Made by a program: the position numbers and the translations under genes. From positions 1-11,549 of the forward strand of contig JBBRGG010000110.1 of the NCBI GenBank assembly GCA_038240875.1: a stretch of 11,549 bases of DNA, read 5' to 3'. Of this stretch, positions 5,461 to 11,549 are shown in pieces (position 1 is the first letter of the stretch; every line of letters starts with the position of its first letter). Source of the DNA: JBBRGG01 sp038240875. GTDB taxonomy: Bacteria > Planctomycetota > Phycisphaerae > Phycisphaerales > UBA1924. The notes below the pieces were generated by a model that was given only the letters and a program-made list of their open reading frames with translations, was not told the origin of the DNA and ran no database searches.

Positions 5461-7023
5461 GTGTTTAAGCAGTTTGGCGGTCAAACTCGAATGCCGACGC
5501 CAATCAACCAAGCTCGCTCGCGCTCACGCGCAAACTCATGCGGCCTGATCGGCTTCGTGTTGACCGGCTACAAGTTTACCGGCTACAAGTTGACCGGCTA
5601 CAAGTTGACCGGCTACATATTGACTAGCGTGCTCGGCGCAACCTTGCTCACCGGGTGCGACCGAGGACCAGTTTCAGGCCAACCATTTGTCCCCGTAGTT
5701 TCCTTCGGCGAAGTCGGCTCGCAACCTGGCCAATTCGCCAATCCACGCGGGCTCGACATCCTCAAAGCTCTACCGGCGACCGCTGACCAACTCGCGCTCC
5801 CCGAAGAGCTCTGGATCGTTGACAAGCTCGCCCGCATCCAACGCATCGACCCCGAGACCGGCGCTTCATTAGGCGGCTTTCGTACGCTCAAATGGGACAT
5901 CGGCAGACCCACCGGCATCACCGCGTGGCGCTCGACCAATCTCATCTATGACCCGGCACTTAATGACCCGGCACTTAATGACCCGGCACTGAATAACTTC
6001 GATGCAAAGGCTTCGCCTCGTGGCGCACGAACGCTGCTATTTGTGCCCGACACGCATTACCACCGCGTACTTGTGTACGACGCGGAACAAGCAGTCGCCG
6101 CGAACAACGCAGGCACGGTTTCGCCCGAGCCGATCTTGCAATTTGGATCCTTTGGCACGGATGCCGGGCAATTTGTGTACCCAACGGATGTTGCGATTCT
6201 TACCGATGACGCGGGCGCGATCCGCCGACTTTACGTCAGCGAATATGGCGGGAACGATCGCATCTCGATTTACGAACCTAGACAAATCGAAGCCATCGCC
6301 ACGGCTGCAAAATCGCCCGCCACCCTGATGAATGGGTTCACTTTTGTGCGTACCTTCGGGCGCTTTGGCGACGGCAGCGAACACGAAGCCTCAAAGATCG
6401 AGTTCAATCGCGCGCAAGCAGTCGTAGTGGACGCCGCTCGAGAAAGGCTCGTCGTCGCCGACGCCTGCAACCACAGGATCGGCGTCTTCACGCTCGAAGG
6501 CCAACTTGTTCGCTGGATCGGCGAATACGAACCTGGTGGCGATGCGGCCGCGGTCGCCAATGGTGACCTAGCTGCGGCGAATCAAGCGGCCAACAGCAAC
6601 CAGTCTGATGATTCAAGTAAAGCCGGTTCGCGTGTTCGCCTTCGCTATCCCTACGGCGTCACCGTTCGAGGCGATGGCACCGCGATGGTCAGCGAGTTTG
6701 GCGCGTCTCGCATTCACTGGATCGATCTCGAAACAGGCTTATCCCTAGGTACCTTTGGCGTGCGCGGTTCCAAGCTTGGCGAAGTCATCGCGCCCTGGGC
6801 CGTCGGCTTTTCGCAAAGCGGCTCGCGCGTGCTCGTGCTCGACTCAGGTAACAACCGCGTGCAAGGCTTCGAGCTGGGCAACACGCCACGCAGGCGAATC
6901 GCGACCAATTTCGTGCCACAGATTGTCGTGCCGCAAGGTTCAACGCCTGACCCGTCAAACTCGCCAGCACAACCAAGCACGCCACCACAACCCGACAGCG
7001 GCAAGGCGGGTGCGACCCCATGA
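5461..7023 (+). CDS. NHL-repeat (six-bladed beta-propeller-like) lipoprotein
   Basis: The 520-residue product has a lipobox-like LTGC (63-66), so Cys66 is the likely lipidated residue and the protein is exported and membrane-anchored. The leader is long and carries four copies of an LTGYK-type unit (34-53). The mature part holds NHL-type strands: SFGEVGSQPGQFANPRGLDI (81-100), VDKLARIQRID (120-130), VPDTHYHRVLVYD (195-207), FGSFGTDAGQFVYPTDVAI (228-246), VSEYGGNDRISIYE (259-272), VVADACNHRIGVF (331-343), YPYGVTVRGDGTAMVSEFG (396-414) and VLDSGNNRVQGF (459-470). Loop insertions are a DPALN x3 repeat (164-178) and an Asn/Ala-rich segment (about 360-390). The tail is Pro/Gln-rich. NHL propellers usually bind proteins or ligands and some are enzymes; none of these roles is shown here. 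The stop overlaps the next start (ATGA). If translation began at GTG 5557, the leader would have the normal length of about 33 residues. Confidence 0.87.
   Translation: MFKQFGGQTRMPTPINQARSRSRANSCGLIGFVLTGYKFTGYKLTGYKLTGYILTSVLGATLLTGCDRGPVSGQPFVPVVSFGEVGSQPGQFANPRGLDILKALPATADQLALPEELWIVDKLARIQRIDPETGASLGGFRTLKWDIGRPTGITAWRSTNLIYDPALNDPALNDPALNNFDAKASPRGARTLLFVPDTHYHRVLVYDAEQAVAANNAGTVSPEPILQFGSFGTDAGQFVYPTDVAILTDDAGAIRRLYVSEYGGNDRISIYEPRQIEAIATAAKSPATLMNGFTFVRTFGRFGDGSEHEASKIEFNRAQAVVVDAARERLVVADACNHRIGVFTLEGQLVRWIGEYEPGGDAAAVANGDLAAANQAANSNQSDDSSKAGSRVRLRYPYGVTVRGDGTAMVSEFGASRIHWIDLETGLSLGTFGVRGSKLGEVIAPWAVGFSQSGSRVLVLDSGNNRVQGFELGNTPRRRIATNFVPQIVVPQGSTPDPSNSPAQPSTPPQPDSGKAGATP
5560..5619 (+). 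repeat. Four 15-bp tandem repeats in the lipoprotein leader
   Basis: Units at 5560-5574, 5575-5589, 5590-5604 and 5605-5619 are nearly identical (TTGACCGGCTACAAG with a few changes). They encode LTGYK, FTGYK, LTGYK and LTGYI directly before the hydrophobic core and lipobox of the signal peptide. Confidence 0.95.
5950..5994 (+). repeat. Three 15-bp tandem repeats (DPALN x3)
   Basis: Units GACCCGGCACTTAAT at 5950-5964 and 5965-5979 are identical, and 5980-5994 differs by one base. They are in frame and encode DPALN three times, in a loop between early blades of the propeller. Near identity suggests recent slippage. Confidence 0.95.
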
Positions 7024-10000
7024 CGCACTTGTTCCAAATGCCTTTCTTCTGCGTGCCTTTCTCCAGCGTGCTTCTTTCCCCTGTGCTTTCTTCGATCAAC
7101 GTCGGACCGATGCAGTTTGAGACTCCTCTTTGGCTCTGGCTGATTCCTATCGGATGGGCCTTGTGCATCTTGATTGTTGTTTCACGCGGCGGCAACATGT
7201 CTGGCCTTGGCGCAGCGACACGATGGACCGCGCTCGCGGTACGACTGGTCGTGGTCGCACTAATCGCGATGGCGATGGCCGAACCCAATTGGCGGCGTGT
7301 CAGCAACGACGTTTCGGTCACGGTCGTCCTTGATGCGTCCGACTCTGTTCCGCTTATCCAGCAGCGCGGGCTCGACGCGTTTGTGAAAGAAGCCTCCGAA
7401 AGTGGTAAAGAGCGCGACGACCTGCTCGGGCTCATCACCGTTGCTCGACGCGCGTATGTTCAATCACTTCCCAGCCGACTCAAGTCCGGGCTCGAAGGCC
7501 AGCACACCGGCGCACCCGATGGCACCGACCTTGCTTCTGGCATCCGCCTAGCCATGGCGACCCAGCCCAAAGATGCTGCAACACGCATCCTTCTCGCCAG
7601 CGATGGCAACCAAACCGCTGGCAACCTTCTCGAAGCCGCCCAAGCCGCCAAGTCTCTTGGCATCCCTATCGATGTACTTCCTTTGCGATTCAAGTTCGAC
7701 AGCGAAGTCTTGGTAGACCGTGTGGTTGCTCCTGGTTCGGCTCGCGAAGGCGAAACCCTTAGCGTGCGCGTCGTGCTTCAAGCCGTCAAGGCGACCCAAG
7801 GCCGCTTGGTCATGTCCATGAATGGCGAGCCGCTTGATCTTGATCCAGACTCGCCTCAGGTCGGCACGCGCGTCACCTTGCGTCAAGGGCTCAACGTCTT
7901 TACCGTTCCCATCAGCGCTCGCAAAAGCGGCCCGCAAAAGTTTGACGCGGTCTTTGAGCCCGATACCGAAGCAGGAACCGCCGTCGGCGACAGCAGGCCG
8001 GAGAACAACAAAGGGTCCGCTGTCACGTTTGTTACTGGCGAAGGTCGCGTGCTCATCATCACCGAACGCGACGAGGAATCCAAGCACATCCTCGCAGCAC
8101 TTCGCGCCGCAAAGATCAATTGCGACGTCGTGACCGCGGCCAACGCGCCCGTCAGCCTCACCGAGTTCAACGCCTACGAAGCCGTTATCCTTCTCAACCA
8201 AGAGTCCTACGTCTTCACACAAAAACAACAAGAAGACCTGCGCCAATACATCCACGACAACGGCGGCGGCTTGCTCATGGTTGGCGGGCCCGAAACCTTT
8301 GGCGCTGGCGGATGGATCGGGAGCGCAATCGAAGAAACGCTACCTATTCGCCTCGACCCGCCACAGAAGCGCCAGATGCCTCGTGGTGCTCTCGCGCTGA
8401 TCATGCACTCGGTTGAGATGCCCGAAGGCACGTTCTATGGAAAAAAAGTTTGTGAGTCTGCTGTCAACGCGCTCTCACGTCTTGACATCGTCGGCATCAA
8501 TGAATTTGACTGGCAAAGAGGCGACACCTTCTGGGTTCATCCGCTCAAGCCTGTCGGCGATGGCACCGAGGTCAAGCGAGCGATCCAGCGGCTGACCTTT
8601 GGCGATATGCCCGATTTCACGCCTTCGATCCGCTTGACACTCAAAGGGCTCAAAGCCATCGACGCTGGCCAGAAGCACGTCATCATCATCAGCGATGGCG
8701 ACCCCAGCCCGCCACCCGCGTCGTTGCTTGATGAATATCGCGCCAATCGAATCACCATCAGCACCGTCGGCGTCTTCCCGCACAGCGGGCTTGATACCAG
8801 CACGATGAAGTTCATGAGCGAGTACACCGGTGGCCGACATTACGAAGTCAATACGCAAGCGGCTCTGGCAAAAGTGCCCCAGATCTTCATCAAGGAAGCA
8901 CAGACTATTCGCCGAAGCCTGATCTGGGAAGGCGATCCCTTTGTGCCGACGATGCAGTCGATCGGCGTGGACACCCTGCGCGGGATATCAAGCGTGCCTC
9001 CGATTCGTGGCTACGTCGTCGCCGCCGAACGCGAAGGACTCGCGCTGGTCACACTCAAAGGCAAAGAAGGAGACCCGATCCTCGCGCAGTGGCAGCATGG
9101 ATTGGGCAAGGTCATCACGTTCACCAGCGACGCGACCACACGCTGGGCCGGGGCGTGGGTCAATTGGCCCGGTTTCAACGCCTTCTGGGAACAGCAAGTT
9201 CGCTGGGTGATGCGCCCTAGCTCAAACGCCAACGTGCGCGTAACCACGGAAAATAAGGGCGATCAAACCGTCATCACTGTCGATGCCCTAGATAGCAAAG
9301 GCGAACGACTCAACTTCGCGGCCTTCGAGGGAAGGCTTGCAAAGCCCGACGGCTCGGGCGAACAAATCACGCTTCGCCAGGTCGGCCCGGGTCGCTATCA
9401 GGCCGCGGTCAACACGCAAAACGCCGGAAGCTACGTCGTTGGGCTGCGCTACGCCGCGCGCGACGAAGGCCTCGAAGGTGGGTTGCTTCAAGGCTCGGCC
9501 CAAGCGGCGATTTCCAGGCCATTTGCCGATGAGTTCCGAACGCTCGAAGACAACACCGCTCTCTTGACGCAGGTCGCCGAGATGACCGGTGGGCGCGTGC
9601 TCTCGGGCGATGGTCGCAAAGATAAATTGTGGGATCGCACCGGGCTCGTCAAGCCTGTGTCGCTCACGCCGATCTGGCTGGTCGTAGCAGCGTTGGGCCT
9701 CTGGCTCTTTTTACTTGATGTGGGCGTGCGTCGCGTGCGAATTGATGTGCTGGAGATGGTGCGTTCGGTTTCGCGCGGGCTTGGTCGCGAGAAAGCCGTG
9801 GCAGCAACGCAGATGAGCTCGCTGCGTGAGGCGCGTGCGAGCGCGCAGCAACGTATCGCCGACCGTGCGGCCCGAGGAGGCAGTGCGAAGGCAGATACAA
9901 AGAGCGAATTCAAGAGCGAATCACCATCGGCTGTCGCGCCCGCATCACGCGAGACACGCAAAGAACAAGAACAAACCGCCAAGGCCAAATTTGAAGCCAG

Positions 10001-10193
10001 CCCCGAACAGATCAAGCGTGCGCAAATTGAATCGCCCATCGCAATGGGCGGCGCAGACGCAAGGCCGACCGACAACAGAACTGCATATGTGCCCGAAGTC
10101 AAGAAAGCCGTCGATGCGGCTGAAGGTATGAACCGCCTCCTCAAAGCCAAGCAAAAAGCTCGTGATGACATGGGTGAGGAAAAGAAGGGATAA
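7020..10193 (+). CDS. Membrane protein with two VWA domains and a glutamine-amidotransferase-like domain
   Basis: The 1057-residue product has helices near 37-55 and 68-87, a long extracytoplasmic region, a third helix at about 883-901 and a charged Ala/Lys/Glu-rich cytoplasmic tail (905-1057). The first VWA domain (about 98-225) keeps a complete MIDAS metal site: D105-x-S107-x-S109, T169 and D195. A GATase1-like fold follows (about 342-445, with GGGLLMVGGPETFGAGGW) but without a nucleophile Cys in the expected turn (LLNQESY). A second VWA (about 455-590) has lost DxSxS (it reads MHSVEMPEG) while keeping T516 and D559. The family's GATase-like closing part follows (WQHGLGKVITFTSDATTRWAGAW, about 691-713). 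ATG 7020 overlaps the lipoprotein stop (ATGA). ATG 7110, giving MQFETPLWLWLIP, resembles the usual N-terminus of BatA-type proteins and is a strong alternative. The likely partner is the downstream MoxR. Confidence 0.85.
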   Translation: MTHLFQMPFFCVPFSSVLLSPVLSSINVGPMQFETPLWLWLIPIGWALCILIVVSRGGNMSGLGAATRWTALAVRLVVVALIAMAMAEPNWRRVSNDVSVTVVLDASDSVPLIQQRGLDAFVKEASESGKERDDLLGLITVARRAYVQSLPSRLKSGLEGQHTGAPDGTDLASGIRLAMATQPKDAATRILLASDGNQTAGNLLEAAQAAKSLGIPIDVLPLRFKFDSEVLVDRVVAPGSAREGETLSVRVVLQAVKATQGRLVMSMNGEPLDLDPDSPQVGTRVTLRQGLNVFTVPISARKSGPQKFDAVFEPDTEAGTAVGDSRPENNKGSAVTFVTGEGRVLIITERDEESKHILAALRAAKINCDVVTAANAPVSLTEFNAYEAVILLNQESYVFTQKQQEDLRQYIHDNGGGLLMVGGPETFGAGGWIGSAIEETLPIRLDPPQKRQMPRGALALIMHSVEMPEGTFYGKKVCESAVNALSRLDIVGINEFDWQRGDTFWVHPLKPVGDGTEVKRAIQRLTFGDMPDFTPSIRLTLKGLKAIDAGQKHVIIISDGDPSPPPASLLDEYRANRITISTVGVFPHSGLDTSTMKFMSEYTGGRHYEVNTQAALAKVPQIFIKEAQTIRRSLIWEGDPFVPTMQSIGVDTLRGISSVPPIRGYVVAAEREGLALVTLKGKEGDPILAQWQHGLGKVITFTSDATTRWAGAWVNWPGFNAFWEQQVRWVMRPSSNANVRVTTENKGDQTVITVDALDSKGERLNFAAFEGRLAKPDGSGEQITLRQVGPGRYQAAVNTQNAGSYVVGLRYAARDEGLEGGLLQGSAQAAISRPFADEFRTLEDNTALLTQVAEMTGGRVLSGDGRKDKLWDRTGLVKPVSLTPIWLVVAALGLWLFLLDVGVRRVRIDVLEMVRSVSRGLGREKAVAATQMSSLREARASAQQRIADRAARGGSAKADTKSEFKSESPSAVAPASRETRKEQEQTAKAKFEASPEQIKRAQIESPIAMGGADARPTDNRTAYVPEVKKAVDAAEGMNRLLKAKQKARDDMGEEKKG

Positions 10194-10276
10194 GGCAAGG
10201 CATTCGGCATTTGGTTTGGTACTTCGGTTGAACTCTTCGATTTATCTCTCGTTCGTTTCTCGTGTGAAGGACTCTC
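10194..10276. other. Short spacer between VWA and MoxR genes
   Basis: This 83-bp gap has no clear hairpin terminator. Its short length and the shared strand suggest that the MoxR gene is co-transcribed with the VWA gene, though a separate promoter cannot be excluded. Confidence 0.4.
10266..10271 (+). promoter_or_regulatory. Ribosome binding site of the MoxR gene
   Basis: GAAGGA lies five bases before the ATG at 10277 and fixes that start. Together with the site before 5461 it shows that this genome uses Shine-Dalgarno initiation for at least some genes. Confidence 0.7.
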
Positions 10277-11335
10277 ATGGCAACCACCAACGCAGCGCCA
10301 GAAACTCCCGCAGAAGTCAAAGTTCAGTGCGAGCAATTCCGCACTCGCTTCCAACTACTCACCGCCGAGATCGGTAAGGTCGTCGTCGGGCACAAGCCCG
10401 TCGTCGAAGCCGTGCTCATCGCCCTCTTCGCAGGCGGCAACGTCTTGCTTGAAGGCGTCCCAGGCCTAGGCAAAACCCTCCTCGTCCGCTCGCTTGCGCA
10501 ATCGCTGAGCCTGCCTTTCTCACGCATCCAGTTCACGCCCGACCTGATGCCCGCCGACGTCATCGGCACCAACATCGTCATGGAAGATCCCGACACCGGC
10601 CGACGCAAGTTTGAGTTTCAGCGTGGCCCGATCTTCGCCCAGATCGTCCTTGCCGACGAAATCAACCGCGCCACGCCCAAGACCCAGTCCGCTCTTCTTG
10701 AAGCCATGCAGGAACGCAGCGTCACCGTCGCTGGCATCACGCACATACTGCAAAAACCATTCCTGGTTCTCGCGACGCAAAACCCAATCGAGCAAGAAGG
10801 CACCTATCCACTCCCCGAAGCCCAGATGGACCGCTTCATCTTCAAGGTCGTCGTTGGCTATTCACAACTCGACGAGCTGATGACGATCCTTGATCGCACC
10901 ACCAGTTCAGACAACGCGATCATCGAAAACGTCATGGATGGGCCGATGATTCTAGAAATGCAAAGACTGGTACGTGCAGTGGTCGTCGCTGATCACGTCA
11001 AGCAATACGCGGCGAGGCTCGCGATGGCCACACACCCCGGCGGGCCGTACGCCGCAGGCGGTCCCAGCGGTGTCACCAACAAATACATCCGCTGTGGCAG
11101 CTCCCCGCGTGGTGCCCAGGCCCTCATGCTTGGCGCCAAAGTTCGCGCGCTCATCGATGGTCGCTTCCACGCGAGCTTCAAAGACGTTCAGGCGATGGCC
11201 CTCTTGTGCCTGCGTCATCGCGTCATACTTAACTTTGAAGCCGAAGCCGACCGCGTCGATCCAGACGCAATCGTGACCCAGATCCTGCAAGCCACGCCCA
11301 CCGAGCCGGTGAAGCTGGTGCCGGTCCAGGTATAA
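10277..11335 (+). CDS. MoxR-family AAA+ ATPase
   Basis: The 352-residue product has the full MoxR architecture and usual length. Walker A is GVPGLGKT (60-67). The segment between the Walker motifs includes QFTPDLMPADVIG (85-97) and FEFQRGPIF (112-120). Walker B is IVLADE (123-128), followed by INRATPKTQSALLEAMQE. Sensor 1 is ATQNP (166-170), then EGTYPLPEAQMDRF with R186 in the usual arginine position. Sensor 2 lies in GSSPRGAQAL (274-283, R278), within the C-terminal lid. MoxR ATPases are cytoplasmic chaperone-like enzymes that work with VWA proteins to mature or activate envelope complexes. The VWA gene directly upstream is the natural partner; a DUF58 gene often follows in such clusters and would be expected just past the right edge. 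Confidence 0.95.
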   Translation: MATTNAAPETPAEVKVQCEQFRTRFQLLTAEIGKVVVGHKPVVEAVLIALFAGGNVLLEGVPGLGKTLLVRSLAQSLSLPFSRIQFTPDLMPADVIGTNIVMEDPDTGRRKFEFQRGPIFAQIVLADEINRATPKTQSALLEAMQERSVTVAGITHILQKPFLVLATQNPIEQEGTYPLPEAQMDRFIFKVVVGYSQLDELMTILDRTTSSDNAIIENVMDGPMILEMQRLVRAVVVADHVKQYAARLAMATHPGGPYAAGGPSGVTNKYIRCGSSPRGAQALMLGAKVRALIDGRFHASFKDVQAMALLCLRHRVILNFEAEADRVDPDAIVTQILQATPTEPVKLVPVQV

Positions 11336-11505
11336 ATCAAGATTGCACGCACACTTTGTACGATTGAATCAGCAACCAAACCCATCTGATTGCCAACACA
11401 TCCGCCTCCCAAACTACGCACCAGACTGTACAAGATCACGCTCGCGCCTTCGTCTCGCACACACACCATCTCATAGCTTCGTACCCCAACTTGCCTTGAT
11501 CCGCC

Positions 11506-11549
11506 ATGCTCCGAACCACTGCGCAAAACATCCCCGCCAAGCTTGAGGA
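11506..11549 (+). CDS. Possible start of the next gene (3' partial)
   Basis: ATG at 11506 opens a frame to the window edge, reading MLRTTAQNIPAKLE. A stop (TGA at 11497-11499) lies in frame upstream, so a gene here could start no earlier than this. No ribosome binding site is visible and only 14 codons are seen, so product and reality are uncertain. The 170 bases before it (11336-11505) show no other feature; a frame covering 11343-11546 has unlikely composition. Confidence 0.2.
   Translation, partial: MLRTTAQNIPAKLE

Noticed and set aside
7548..8255. 235-codon frame on the minus strand
   Set aside because: It is a shadow of the two-VWA gene on the opposite strand; the + strand frame has clear domain motifs throughout.
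9488..10354. 288-codon minus-strand frame over the VWA C-terminus
   Set aside because: It is Ser/Arg/Ala-rich with no motif and lies antisense to the VWA gene; an artefact of high GC at third positions.
11343..11546. 67-codon frame after the MoxR gene
   Set aside because: His/Pro/Arg-rich composition and no start signal; probably spacer sequence.

Overview
The window reads as a piece of a Planctomycetota chromosome, most likely class Phycisphaerae. This is inferred from gene content: a zinc-ribbon plus multi-helix membrane protein of a type common in that group, a two-VWA/glutamine-amidotransferase-like membrane protein next to a MoxR ATPase, an NHL-repeat lipoprotein and a complex I subunit. 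All convincing genes lie on the + strand. No rRNA, tRNA, CRISPR array, transposase or integrase was seen.

Layout. (1) 1-702: the C-terminal half of NuoD (complex I 49-kDa-type subunit), cut by the left edge. (2) 703-1974: about 1.27 kb without a recognisable gene, relatively AT-rich around 1371-1600. It holds short ORF candidates, an imperfect palindrome, hairpins and a possible frameshifted remnant. (3) 1975-3216: a proline/asparagine-rich N-terminus, a CxxC...CxxC zinc ribbon and about five or six membrane helices. (4) 3158-5134: a fused two-half ABC permease of the iron(III)/thiamine type, overlapping gene 3. (5) 5135-5460: a 326-bp spacer. (6) 5461-7023: an NHL beta-propeller lipoprotein with an odd repeat-containing leader. 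(7) 7020-10193: a large membrane protein with two VWA domains and a GATase-like domain, coupled to gene 6 by an ATGA overlap. (8) 10277-11335: a MoxR AAA+ ATPase with a good ribosome binding site. (9) 11336-11549: the start of a spacer or of the next gene.

How the genes may work together. MoxR ATPases commonly act with VWA proteins, so genes 7 and 8 probably form an envelope-located chaperone or remodelling module. The coupled NHL lipoprotein could be its extracytoplasmic partner; this is inference from order and overlap. The permease has no ATP-binding or solute-binding partner in the window and may belong to a separate transport unit.

The most distinctive pattern is a set of short in-frame tandem duplications, all with a 15-bp (five-codon) period. 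They occur in three consecutive genes, mostly in N-terminal or loop segments: 2032-2061, 3248-3292, 5560-5619 and 5950-5994. One of them builds the leader of the lipoprotein. I saw no clear evidence for a wholly new system; the NHL/VWA-GATase/MoxR set is the best candidate for a poorly described one.
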